64,000 bases of DNA, taken from Euphorbia lathyris. Taxonomy: Eukaryota > Streptophyta > Magnoliopsida > Malpighiales > Euphorbiaceae. A program made the translations under genes and the position numbers. The notes beneath the pieces were generated by a model that worked only from the letters and a program-made list of their open reading frames with translations, was not told the DNA's origin and did no database searches. Each line of letters begins with the position of its first letter. The stretch's first letter is position 1. Where the stretch lies: assembly GCF_963576675.1 (NCBI RefSeq), contig NC_088911.1, positions 79,451,256 to 79,515,255 on the forward strand. Direction: 5' to 3'. This document shows, in pieces, positions 9,993 through 21,131 of the stretch.

Positions 9993-12900
9993 ATGGACCT
10001 TTTTGTTTGGAATGTTAGAGGTGCGGCTAGTAAGGCTACCCGCATCCATGTTAAAGATTTAATTAAACAATTTAATCCTTCTTGTTTTGCTTTGCTTGAA
10101 ACCAAGATTAGTGGTTGCAAAGCAGATGAGGTGGTTAGAAGTTTAAGAATTGGAGTTGTGTCAGATCTGAGGCTACTGGTCGGGCCGGGGGGATTTGGCT
10201 TTTCTGGAAGCCAGATCGTGTTAAAATTGATATTATCAGTATGGATAAACAATTTATTCATAGTAAAGTTTGTTACCATGGTAATAAACCCTTCCTTTTC
10301 ACCTTTGTTTATGCCGATCCTGTTATGGCTAACCGCAAAAGGCTGTGGGAGATCCTGTATTCTATAAGTACAAGCATAGTGGATGCTTGGATGGTGGCTG
10401 GGGACTTTAATGATATTGCCCTTATGAGTGATCAGAAAGGGGGGGGGTAATCATATGTGAACCGGTGTCTCAATCACAAGCAGAATATGGATTTATGCGG
10501 GCTGTCTGATCTGGGAGCCGCTGGTCACAAGTTTACTTGGAAACGTAATAGCGTGTTTGTTCGGTTGGACAAAGTTTATGCGAATGTTGCTGCGATTTAT
10601 AGATTTCCCGAAGTGAATGTGCTGAATCTTCCTTTCCTCCACTCTGACCATTGTCCTATCCTCGTTAAGTTGGTTAAATGTCATCGGCTTAAAGGGGATA
10701 GACTTTTTAGGTACCAGGTAGCCTGGGAGTCCCATCCTGAGTTTAAAAATTTTGTCAAGGACAATTGGCAGCCTCATTCCAATGTTCTCCTTGCCGCTGA
10801 GGGGTTTAGAAGGAATGTGGTGGGATGGAATAAAAACATCTTTGGCCATATTATCAGAAGAAAGAATAAGCTCTTAAAAAGAATTGAAGGCATTCAACGC
10901 TGTTTGGAGTTCCGTTTTGATCATAGTCTGAATTGTCACCTTAGATCTCTCCAGAATGAGTTGGAAGCTGTGCTTAGACAGGAAGAGCTTCTTTGGTTTC
11001 AAAAATCAAGAAAGGCTTGGATTAAGGATGGAGACCGAAATACCAGGTTTTTCCACCTTTCTACTATTATTAGAAGGCAGAGGAATTGGATCGATGCTAT
11101 CAAAGATTCTAATGGTGATTGGGTTTATGAGGACGAAGATATTCGTCGCTTGGCCCTTGACTTTTATAAAGACTTATTTAAAGAGGATTATGTGGATCTG
11201 GACAAAGAATGTTCTGGGATCTCTTTTCCTCGGTTGGAGGAGGAAACTATTATGGAAGCTTTCCATCCTATTGACCAAAAAGAGATTGATCTGGCTTTCT
11301 CTAGTATCGGAGATACTAAGGCTCCTGAGATTGATGGTATTCCTGCTAGCTTTTATCACAAACACTGGGTAACTGTGAAGGAAGGCATTTACAATTTTGT
11401 TAAAGGTGTTTTCGGTGGATCCAACGATATTAGGCTGGTGAATAAAACCCTTCTGGTTTTGATTCCTAAAGTTGAGAAACCTTCCTCCTTTTTACAAATG
11501 AGGCCGATTAGTCTTTGCAATGTATTGTACAAAGCTATTACTAAAATTGTGGCAAATAGACTCCGGTGTATTCTTCCTAAGATTATTAGCCAGAATCAAG
11601 GCAGTTTTGTTCCTGGCAGACAAATGATGGATAATGTGGTTATTGCCCAGGAGATGGTGCACTCCATGAAGATGAAGAAGGGTAAGAAAGGTATTGTGGC
11701 TCTTAAACTGGATCTGGAGAAAGCTTATGACCGTTTAAACTGGAGTTTTCTTCTGGATATTTTAAAGAGAGCTGGTATCTCGGATAGCTGGAGGAGATTG
11801 ATTAAGGATTGTATTTCTTCTCCTGTTTTTCAGGTTTTGATCAATGGAGATATGTCAGATGAGTTCTCTCCCTCTAGGGGGATCCGTCAAGGGGACCTTA
11901 TGAGCCTTTTCCTTTTTGTTATTGCGATGGAGAGGTTATCGCACCTGATCCAAGAGGCTGTGAGCAATGGGAATTTCCATCCTGTGTCCATCAACAAATT
12001 CTGCCCTCCTATTACCCTTTTGTTATTCTCTGACGATGTGATGATCTTTGTAGAAGGGAACGAGGAGCAAGTTGGTATGGTTATGGATATCCTCAATTGT
12101 TTCTGCGCTGCTTCTGGCCAGAAGATCAACATCCAAAAATCTCGGATGCTTTGCTCTAAAAACATGGATAAAGGCGTTTCTAAAAAGCTAAGTGATTTAT
12201 CTTGTATTCCTCTAACTCAGTCCTTGGGTAAGTATCTGGGGGTCCCCCTCCACAGTGACAGAGTTTCCAAAGCCTCTTTTAAAGAGACTCTGGAGAAAAC
12301 TAATGGGATGTGTGCCAGTTGGAAAGCTAAATCTCTTTCCCTAGCGGGCCGTATTACGTTAATTCAGTCTGTCAATTGCGCGGCTCCTAATCATATCATA
12401 CAAGCTTGTAAGCTGCCTGAGCCTGTTCTTAATGAACTTGACAAAATTAACCGGCGTTTCCTTTGTGGAGATTCTGGATAGGGGAAAAAGATCCACCTTG
12501 TCCCTTGGAGAAGGTTTCCCAGCCGAAAAGTATGGGAGGCTTGGGATAAGACAAGCTAAGGATAATAACAAAGTCTTATTAATGAAACTTCTGTGGAGAA
12601 TGTGGCAATGCCCTTCCTCTCTTTGGGTTCGTCTTCTTTGTGGGAAGTATCGTAAAGACAAAAATTTTGGGGGCCCCAATGAGAGAGTTTTCAATTGTTC
12701 TTTTCTCTGGAAAGGGCTTAGCGCTATGTTTGCAGAGTTCTGCTCGGGGGTTGGCTTGGAGGTGGGTAATGGCAAATCCATCAGCTTCTGGAATGATATC
12801 TGGATTGGAGACAAACCGTTATTAGAAGTGTGTAGCTCCCCTCCGCCTAGTAATATCCGTAATTGGAGGATCGCCGATATGGTTGACTCTGAGGGGGACT

Positions 12901-14090
12901 GGATTTGGTCTAAGTTTGACACTTTTTTTAGCCTGGATACCCTCCTTAGAATTAGAGGAATGAAGATAAGTAATAAGGAGGAAAATAAGGATAGTCATTG
13001 CTGGGCCTTGATTAATAATGGAGCATATTCCTGCAAATCTGCCTTTGAAGCTTTTAACCAGAATAGGTCCGCTCCTCTCTCTGAAACTTGGAAAATCATT
13101 TGGGCCTTAAAAATCCCTTACCGCATTAGGAGCTTACTGTGGCTGGGGGTTAAGGACAGACTGCTTACTAATTCGGATAGGCATAGACAGCATCTGGTGG
13201 AGTCAGGAGCTTGCAGTAGATGCAGAGGCCATGTTGAAACTTTGTGCCATGCTCTTAGGGACTGCTCTAAGAGTAAAGAGGTGTGGAGGAAAATTCTCCC
13301 CCACCACATTCTTTCTTCTTTCCTTGCCCACTCTCAGCGTGACTGGTTCTCTGATGGAGTTAGTGGGAAGTTACTGGCTAACCTGGAGCATGGTGATATT
13401 TTCTTTGCTATCATCTGTCACCAAATTTGGAAGTGGAGGAATGAGGAGATTTCTGGTGATAAAACTATTTATATTCCTAACTTAGCTGAGTTCTTCTCGG
13501 AAAAACTCTCTAATATTACTGAGAGTTTCAAAGGGGGTTCCCTTGCTAGGTCTACCCAGAAGAGAGATGTCCACCTCCTTGGTTGGAGCAGGCCGAGAGA
13601 AGGGGTGGTGAAATTGAATACGAATGGCTCTTGTCTCAATGATGGGAAGATTGCTGCTGGAGGTGTTCTTAGAGATGCTGGGGGCGCCTGGCTGTCTGGG
13701 TTCACCCAGAATCTGGGGTTGGGCTCTTCCTTTTCAGTGGAGCTTTGGGGTATTCTCTCTGGTATAAAGCTTGCCAAGAGTCTGGGTTTGAAGATGTTAT
13801 CTGTTGAGTCTGATAACCTGGAGGCCATTAAAATGATTTCTGATAATCATGCTATTTGTCTAAATAGCCGTAACCTTATCAAAGCTATTAAAAGGCTCTG
13901 CTCTTCCTTTGAGTTCATAAAGTTCAGCCACATTTTCAGAGAGCAGAACCGGGTTGCTGATCGCTTGGCGGCGGCTGGTCATGAGGGGATGTTGGGTGTC
14001 ACAACCCTTTCTGATCCTCCTATTTTTCTCTCTTCTCTTCTGTTAGAAGATAGGATTGGGGTTAGCTTCCCTAGGCTGATCCCAGGTTAG
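9993..14090 (+). pseudogene. LINE ORF2 (endonuclease-RT-RNase H), inactivated
   Basis: Domains in order: APE-like endonuclease (WNVRG, LLETK, GDFN and SDH motifs, 9993-10680), reverse transcriptase (11280-12210), zf-RVT (about 13080-13290) and plant-type RNase H (13600-14000). Lesions: a single-base deletion near 10148-10158; an in-frame TAA at 10448-10450 after a G run; an in-frame TAG at 12479-12481; a one-base deletion near 12516-12520. The RT motif reads FSDD (12026-12037), not the usual FADD/YADD. In RNase H the first catalytic Asp is Asn (codon 13623-13625), while copy 2 keeps Asp. The element could not move by its own proteins. Confidence 0.9.
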
Positions 14091-14155
14091 GTTTCTTTGT
14101 TTGTTGTTTGTTCTTTTCTTTTCTTATTTCTACCAAAAAAAAATATCTCATTGGT

Positions 14156-14600
14156 TGAAGTGTCAAATACTATTAAATTATTGACTGCACATATGAATGA
14201 CGTGACACGTTAAGCATACAATAAAATTAGTGGGTTACTTTTACTTTGCCAAGAAAAAAAAACTGAGATAGATCTTATTTTGAAGTGTGAACACAAATAC
14301 ACCTATTCAAAATTTTCTAGTGTAAATATAGAGCAATATGATACAATGGATTATAAGATTTTAATTCGTTGATTTACTCTAATTGGAATATACAGTTGTT
14401 ACACCCCTATTTTAATTATGGCAGATTTCGTAATTACATATTTTTTCTAGCCTAATGAAATAATGTACCTAAATTAATTAATATATAATTAATTAATTGA
14501 TTTTTTTATTAATTAAATTAATTGATCATTAATTAGTTGGTCGATTATATTAATTAGTTAATTTAATCAAGTTAGCACATGTAGAAGTGGAGGAGTTACT
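14156..14600. other. AT-rich spacer, possible LTR start at 14397
   Basis: Between the two LINEs. It includes dense 'ttaattaat' repeats (14470-14570). From about 14397 the sequence TGTTACACCCC resembles the start of a Ty3/gypsy LTR. The matching continuation would lie after the LINE 2 insert (from 16766), where a TATA-like 'caaatataaaag' is seen near 16893. No 3' boundary, PBS or TSD could be fixed. Confidence 0.3.
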
Positions 14601-15417
14601 CACTTATTCTTTGCGGACGATGTCCTTATCTTTCTTGAAGGTAATGAGGAGCAGTTGAGTGTCATTATGGATATTCTAGATTGTTTTTGTTCGGCCTCTG
14701 GTCAGAGACTTAATATCCAGAAATCTAGGATGATGTGCTCTAAGAATATGAATCCGAGAATTTGTAAAAGATTAAGTGATTTGTCTGGTATTCCTCTTAC
14801 TAATTCTCTTGGGAAGTATCTGGGGATTCCTCTCCATAGTGAGAGAGTGTCTAAAGTTTCTTTTAAAGATACTTTGGGCCAATACGAGGTGTGCCACGTG
14901 GAAAGCCAAGACTCTCTCCCTCGCTGGCCGTCTGACTTTAATTCAATCTGTGAATTCTGCTGCTCCCAACCACATCATGCAGGCTTGTCAGCTTCCAAAT
15001 CCTGTGCTTAATGATCTTGATAAGATTAACCGAAGGTTCCTGTGGGGGAAAGCTGCGGAGGGAAGAAAGATCCACCTGGTGCCTTGGAGTGAGGTTTGTC
15101 AGCCCAAAGATTCAGGGGGTTTGGGCATTAGGAGAGCTAAGGATAATAATAAAGTTTTATTAATGAAACTCCTTTGGCGTATGTGGCAATGCCCCTCCTC
15201 TCTCTGGGTTCGCCTTCTTTGTGGTAAGTATCGAAAAAATAAGATCTTTGGGGGCCCGAAAGAGAGAGTTATCAATTGTTCCTTCCTCTGGAAAAGGCTT
15301 AGCGCCGTTTTTGCTGAGTTTTGCTCGGGGGTTGGTCTGGATGTGGGTAATGGTAAGTCCATAAGCTTCTGGTTTGATACCTGGATTGGGGATAAACCTT
15401 TAGTGGATGTGTGCACT

Positions 15418-15455
<38 letters not shown>

Positions 15456-16700
15456 CCTAGTGATATCCAAAACTGGAGGTTAGCCGATGTGGTGGACTCT
15501 TAAGGGGACTGGGTTTGGCCTAAATTTGATTCTTTCTTTAGCCTTGAGACTCTCCTTAAAATTAGAGGAGTGAAGGTGAGTAATCAAGAGGAAGACATGG
15601 ATAAGCATTATTGGGCGCTGACTAACAATGGAGTCTATTCTTGCAAATCTGCCTTTGAAGCGTTTTCCCTTAACAGGACTAATAATCCCTCGGATATTTG
15701 GAAGACCATTTGGTCCCTTAAAATCCCCTACCGCATGAGGAGCTTCCTGTGGCTGGGCGTTAAAGACAGATTACTTACTAACTCAGATAGATACAGAAGG
15801 CATTTGGCGACCTCTGGAGCTTGCGGTAGATGTAGAGGCCATGTTGAATCGTTGTGCCACGCTCTTAGGGATTGCCCTAAGAGTGAAGAGGTTTGGAAGA
15901 AAATTCTCCCTCATCATACTTTCTCTTCCTTCATGTCCCATTCTGTGAACGACTGGTTCTTAGATGGTATTAGGGGAAAGTTATTGTCTTATATGGAGCA
16001 TGGGGACATTTTCTTTGCCATTATCTGTCATCAAGTGTGGAAATGGAGGAACGAGGAGATTTTTGATAATAAAGCTGTGCTTTTGCCTAACTTAGCTGAG
16101 TTCTTCTTGAAGAAACTCTCCTCTATTATTGATAGTTTCAAAGGTGAGTCCCTTGCCAGATCTTCCCCGAGTAGTGATGTCCACCTCGTGAGCTGGAGCA
16201 GGCCGAGAGAGGGGGTTGTGAAGCTGAATACTGATGGTTCCTGCCTCAGTAATGGTAAGATTGCTGCCGGAGGTGTTCTTAGGGATGCGGGAGGCGCCTG
16301 GCTTTCTGGGTTTACCTAGAATTTGGGTTTGGGTTCTTCCTTCTCTACGAAGCTCTGGGGCATTCTCTCTGGGATCCAGCTGGCGATTAGGCTGGGTGTT
16401 AAGAGGCTTTCTGTGGAGTCTGATAACTTGGAGGCCATCAATATGATTTTGGATAGTCATGCCATGGGTCTTCATAGCCGCAACCTTATTAAAGCTATTA
16501 AGAGGCTTAGCCCCTCATTTGATATCCTTGAGTTCAGCCACATTTTCTGGGAGCAGAACCGTGTTGCAGATCACTTGGTGGCGGCAGGCCATGAGGGGGT
16601 GTTAGGTGTTTCTACCCTTACCATTCCCCCTATCGCTCTTTCTCCTCTTCTTTTAGAGGATAGGATTGGGGTTAGCTTTCCTAGGCTAATCCCGGTGTAG
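14601..16700 (+). pseudogene. LINE ORF2 C-terminal part, inactivated
   Basis: Begins at the RT catalytic FADD motif and runs through RT thumb, zf-RVT and RNase H. Lesions: a frameshift near 14880; a 36-base C run at 15419-15454 that replaces a short Pro-coding C-rich stretch of copy 1; an in-frame TAA near 15500; an in-frame TAG at 16317-16319 where copy 1 has CAG. The RNase H keeps the first Asp (LNTDGS) but its catalytic Glu is Lys (codon 16350-16352). So the two LINE copies have each lost a different RNase H catalytic residue. Confidence 0.9.
15419..15454. repeat. 36-base poly-C tract
   Basis: Thirty-six consecutive C residues lie within the LINE 2 coding region. Copy 1 has only a 'cccctcc' stretch at the equivalent place (near 12837-12845). 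The complementary strand is a 36-base G run, able to form a G-quadruplex. It may be real expansion or an assembly error. Confidence 0.9.
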
Positions 16701-17142
16701 TTGCTTGTTTTGCTTTGCTTTCCTTTCCTTTTCTACCAAAAAAAAAAGAAGTGGAGGAGTTACTAGATTCAATGAGCATTTATTAATCAAGGAGAATGTT
16801 GGGCGAAGTGAGCATAATTGTAAACAATAAGTAGTGCATAACTATGGGAGCATCCTTGAAGAAAGTGGGCAACAATTATTCTTACGTTGATTTTCAAATA
16901 TAAAAGAGAAAGAAAGTGCAGCAAAGGGAGGCCAACAACAAAATCAACACAAAAACTCTGCATAAATTCAATGTCAAATCTCTGTTTCCAGTTTTCAATC
17001 TCAAGTCTTTCAATTTCCTTTTCAATTCCTAAAGTTTGTAAGCATTCAATTTCCTTCTTGATTCCTAAGTTTACAATCTCTCAATTTCAGTTTCAATTTC
17101 AAGTATTCAAGCTTTTATTTTCGATTCGACACCGTTTATTCT

Positions 17143-17275
17143 AATTAAGTCATCTTCTTTACAGTTTTAATTTTGAACCTTTTAGCTTTTCGTCCTTTTA
17201 GCTTACATAATCTTTTTATTAGAAGTCAGATTTCATACTTTTGTAATTTTTTGACAAAGTTACTCATATGCTCAC
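17143..17275. repeat. Duplicated sequence, copy A (uninterrupted)
   Basis: About 130 bp from 'aagtcatcttctttacag' to 'ttttttgacaaa' recur at 18049-18110 plus 19974-20050. Copy A is continuous and so shows the sequence before the solo LTR at 18111-19973 inserted in copy B. Confidence 0.8.
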
Positions 17276-17316
17276 ATTAAGAAATCATAAATTTAATTAA
17301 GAAATAAAACTTTGTT

Positions 17317-17932
17317 GTGTCGCAAGATGCAGAAAATGTGCTTGTTAACACACAGCAAGATTCTCGAGTCAAAGCAATGGTGCACAACGCTAAAAATATG
17401 ACACAAAGAAAACGTAGTGTGGAGGAGTTGATACGCAAGATGTCAGATTGCTTTAAACATAACATGGATGACTTTGATGGCATTCCTTTATGCTTAAAAC
17501 AATTCATACTTTTGTTAGAAGAAAACCAACATACTAGTGGTTAGCCGACCACAAAAAAAAATGTGTTGGCGATATCCATAGCAGTTCGTCATTGAAACAC
17601 TATCCCACTCTTTTGTCAAAAAATGAGTCCGATGATGCAAACACAAATCTTGCGTGGGAGAAAACAATCTTGGGATGTCGGTCCAAGTGCAAAAAACTGA
17701 ACAAAAACTTCCCACAAAAGATCTCCACAAGAAGAAGCAGGATGATCTCACTAAGAAGAAGCTCAAGTATTCATTCGACTCGAGAGACATCCTTAAATGT
17801 AAGTTACCATTTGAACAAATGTACAGTTTTTTGGTTTTAAGGTACAACATTTATATTTTTATTTATAATTCTTTATCCATTTGGACTAGGCAAAGACCAA
17901 TGGATATCTTGTTGTTTGAGGAGATTACTTAG
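17317..17932 (+). other. Unrecognised coding-like fragment
   Basis: An open frame at 17317-17544 encodes a 75-residue hydrophilic peptide (…KRSVEELIRKMSDCFKHN…). A second frame at 17654-17932 ends in …RPMDILLFEEIT and contains a plausible intron donor (aaat/gtaagt near 17798) and acceptor (near 17890). Together they look like exons of a degenerate or captured gene. I do not recognise the family. It may equally be retrotransposon-internal sequence. Confidence 0.25.
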
Positions 17933-18110
17933 AAGTATATTGAGAGAGAGAGAAATAAAAGGCTAATTTTAGCTTTAGTTTCATGTTTTTATTTCCCTAA
18001 GCAAAAAACAAAGAAAAGAGATAATATTAACCGAGAAATTTAAGACTTAGAAGTCATCTTCTTTACAGTTTTAATTTTGAGTCTTTTAGCTTTTCGTTCT
18101 TTTAGCTAAC

Positions 18111-19973
18111 TGTTATCGTCGTAATTTATAGTATTTTTCATACTTAATTACTAGTTATTTTGTACCATTTTAATAAGTTTTAATGATACTTTTCTTGTAT
18201 TTTCATCATTTATGTATCTAAGTCATTTTTCGTGTGTTTTCCATGCACTTTTGTAAGGTTTTGGCACAAATAACCAAAGTCATTGCTTAAGGCGAGAACC
18301 TAGAAGTAAAACGGAGCAAAAAATGAGTTTTATTCACTTCTAGCATGCATATCGTCGAGATGCACACTCATTTCATCGAGATGGGAGCTGTAAGTTACAA
18401 AATCTCTTTGTTCACATGGCGGACAAATTTGACACATTTTCGTATTTTTATCATATATCCTTCATACAAACTCGGATTGAGGCGAGTCAAAATGAGTTCG
18501 AAAGCTAAGAGAAAGATGTACAAATGACTAATGATAATCATCTCCAAATTCAAAGTGTAACTGGCTCAAAAAATTGTCCAAACTTGATGTACATGTTGAA
18601 GCCTAAGGTTGCTTTCCCACCTTCACACATTTCAACTCCTAAATTGTCAAAGTCTTCCACCGCCCTCTTTAAAGATGAATTTGGAAGATTAGGGAGTTAG
18701 AGGAAATAAGAAGACTTGGTATTTGGAAGCATATGAGCCATTTTACTATAAAATGAGACCTTGGGAGCCATTTGAAGACACACCAAACTTAGGCTTAATT
18801 CTTCCCTCTGTAATGTTACTTTGCTGATTCTTCTCTTCAAGAATCATTTGTATTTTCTGTTGTAATTGTTGTTGTTGTTCTTAAGTTGTTGTTTGTGCAT
18901 AAGTTCATCAAATAAAAGTAAGTTTCAAGTTACCAAAGAAGTTCGTTCGGCAATCGTCATTACGGTTTCTTCTAAACTTTAATCTTTTGTATTACTATGA
19001 ACTCCATTATCTATCTTTCGAAGGTGTGTTTTAATCTAATCATGGGCTAAAACCCTCTTAACTAAGGCTAAAAGCAGATCTTAACCTTAATTATATGGTA
19101 ATTACGTTTAACCTATTTAAGCTATATTTATCCTTTTTAAGAACTAACTTATAATTCTTAATGCTTGTTGGAGATGGACCAAATTCCTACTCGAATATAA
19201 TTAATCGTTTATATTTGATCGTGATTAAATTGATTAATCGAAACTCATAAGTTGGACCTAATGACCATTTAGTGTGGCTTCTTGGTTTTCCAAGGGTTTT
19301 CACGAATCTTATTACAAATCTTAGATTTATTACTTGAGCCGAACCAAAATGAAGTAATAAATCGAAGTTTTGGAACTAAGAAAACTTAATGCTTCTTTGG
19401 ATTAATTACTTGAGCCGAACCAAAGTGAAGTAATTAATCAAAAGTTAAGAACTAATTATTCGAACAGTTTTCTTGAATCTTATGTAATCACTTTAGATGG
19501 ACCAAGGTAAAGTAGGTTAAAAAGGTTTAGATTAATAAAAATTAATGCTTCTCTAGATTAATTACTTGAGCCGGACCAAAGTAAAGTAATTAATCGAGAG
19601 TTTAGAACCAATCTCGAAAGTCTATTAGTTAATAAGAAAAATCGCTATCTTATAAAGGATACAACAACTTAAAAGGGGTTAAATGATATTACCAAGCAAA
19701 GAGGTTAAGTGAAGTTAGAAGCCTTAGTTTCTTTCATTATAAGTATTCTCTCACCTAATTTGTACAATTTTCATCTCACTTCTCAATTAAGTCTTAACTT
19801 GGTTACCCAACAAACTCTATCTTTTGATTGTTTAAATAATAGATAGTAAGCAAAGACATTAGTACTTATAATCACCATCCTCGTCGGAACAGTACTCTAC
19901 TTTCACTTTATTACTTGATACACAATTAAGGTGCACTTGCCTTCACATGCATGTATACATAAAATACGCATCA
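18111..19973. mobile_element. Solo LTR (1,863 bp)
   Basis: The sequence starts TGTTATC and ends GCATCA. It sits between ctaac (18106-18110) and ctgac (19974-19978), a 5-bp TSD with one mismatch. The uninterrupted paralogous sequence at 17143-17275 has cttac at the same point, which confirms the insertion boundaries. No gag or pol remains. It holds three stem-loop units near 19324, 19401 and 19557. Length and termini fit a long plant Ty3/gypsy LTR, but lineage is unproven. Confidence 0.75.
19324..19594. repeat. Three related stem-loop units in the solo LTR
   Basis: Units at 19324-19363, 19401-19438 and 19557-19594 each have inverted arms of about 10 bp (for example attaattact with agtaattaat). 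The loop is a shared one reading tgagccgaaccaaa(a/g)tga or a close variant. The first unit differs in an arm base but its partner arm has the complementary change. Confidence 0.7.
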
Positions 19974-20082
19974 CTGACACAATCTTTTTTTTTTATTAGA
20001 AGTCGGATTTCATACTTTTGTAATTTTTTGACAAAATTAGTTGCATGCTCGCACCAATCCGAAAAGGCAGGAGCAACAGTAT

Positions 20083-20382
20083 ATATAAAGACTAAGATAC
20101 AGTTGTAATACAACTTGCTTCCTATTTACAGAGTTCTATAGTAACTTTATCACCACCTTAAATTCTTTCTATATAACTATACATTAATCATTTTCTAAAT
20201 TAAAGGGATATTTATCTTAGACCAACACCCCCCTCAAGTTGGTGAGTATATGCCAATCATACCCAATTTGTGAGGTGAGATTTGGAAGTCTTTTACTGAA
20301 ACCACTTTTGTTAAAGCATCTGCTAGTTGATTTTGGGAGGTGACAAATGGAAGGTTGATTGTACCATTGTTACATTGATCTT
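20083..20382 (-). mobile_element. Ty1/copia remnant, left part (3' end and LTR start)
   Basis: Read on minus, it encodes the last part of copia RNase H (…QLADALTKVVSVKDFQISPH… then …LGMIGIYSPT and a stop). A polypurine tract (ttgagggggg) and an LTR starting TGTTGG at 20227 follow, running toward lower coordinates. A TATA-like tract is at about 20086-20096. It is split at 20382 by the Tat element and continues at 30340. The outer LTR boundary is not resolved. Confidence 0.8.
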
Positions 20383-20891
20383 TGATAACTTGCCGGATCC
20401 GATTTGATATTCTCTGCCAGAGTTACCTGCAAAACAGAACCAGAGACAGGATCTCCGGGAAAACTCTCCGACGATCAAGTCAGTTTTTGTAAGAAGGTTG
20501 GTAATTTGACAATAGTATTGCGAGGAAAATTGTGAGCGTACCTTTTTCCCTCGTTCTTAAGGCCTTTTATAGGTGTTTTTTAGGTAACCGCCGAGGGCGG
20601 TTACTCCTTAGTGGGCCACGTTCTGAGGGCGGTTCCCCCTTTTTAGGCCATGTCCCTTTCGTGGCTTTCATGGCAACGAACGTGGTTCTGAGTGGGAGTC
20701 TTGATGCTCCGTTTAGGAATTCGGGGCGGTTACTCGCTTCACCCGTTTCCGCTTATTCGGGTCCCATTCGGGGCGGTTACTCCCTGCGCCCGCTTCCTTT
20801 ATTCGGGTCCCATCCGATCTTAGACCATAGGTCTAAGTATGAGCTGGGCCTGCGAAATGAATATGACCCGGTTTAGCCTCGCGGGTCATCA
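20383..20891 (-). repeat. Tat element 3' LTR
   Basis: Ends are TGAT…ATCA. The minus-strand TATA box (ctataaaagg) lies at about 20561-20572. Upstream of it the motif gggcggtt recurs four times (about 20596, 20626, 20724, 20771). The first copy is part of a perfect 9-bp inverted repeat with a 3-base spacer (20584-20604). The polypurine tract (aaaggggagg on minus) lies just inside at about 20895-20904. Confidence 0.93.
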
Positions 20892-21131
20892 CATGCCTCC
20901 CCTTTAGTTTGATACAAGAGCCCTTTAGGGTCTGTTCATAGGGGACGCTTCGTTTTTGCTTGTCTATTCAAAATTCAAAAACTTGTGAATTTTTCCTCTT
21001 TCGTTATTTCTTTTCCGGCGTTGACCTCTTATTCCCGTCACTTCTCTGTGTTGTCTTTCCCATGTAAGTTTTCCTCTTCATAATTTGTACCTCGTTCGGC
21101 TTTTTACTTCTGTTTATTTCTTTTCCTCAAC

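Larger units (their letters stand above)
7785..14141 (+). mobile_element. LINE/L1-type retrotransposon, near full length (copy 1)
   Basis: A 14-bp target-site duplication (aatatctcattggt) lies at 7771-7784 and 14142-14155. The 3' end is a short A tail after 'ttctacc'. It encodes ORF1 and an ORF2 with endonuclease, reverse transcriptase, zf-RVT and RNase H, the standard order for plant L1 elements with an extra RNase H. The 5' leader is only 55 bp. ORF1 is intact but ORF2 is broken at several points. GC content and codon use in the coding part differ sharply from the AT-rich flanks. Confidence 0.9.
14601..16747 (+). mobile_element. LINE/L1-type retrotransposon, 5'-truncated (copy 2)
   Basis: A perfect 18-bp target-site duplication (agaagtggaggagttact) lies at 14583-14600 and 16748-16765. 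The element starts inside the reverse transcriptase at the FADD motif and ends with the same 'ttctacc' plus A tail as copy 1. 5' truncation is the usual outcome of incomplete target-primed reverse transcription. It belongs to the same family as copy 1 and carries its own lesions. Confidence 0.93.

Noticed and set aside
20532..20876. 114-residue plus-strand frame in both Tat LTRs
   Set aside because: It lies wholly in LTR promoter sequence, has no family resemblance, and is repeated at 29975-30319 only because the LTRs are duplicates.
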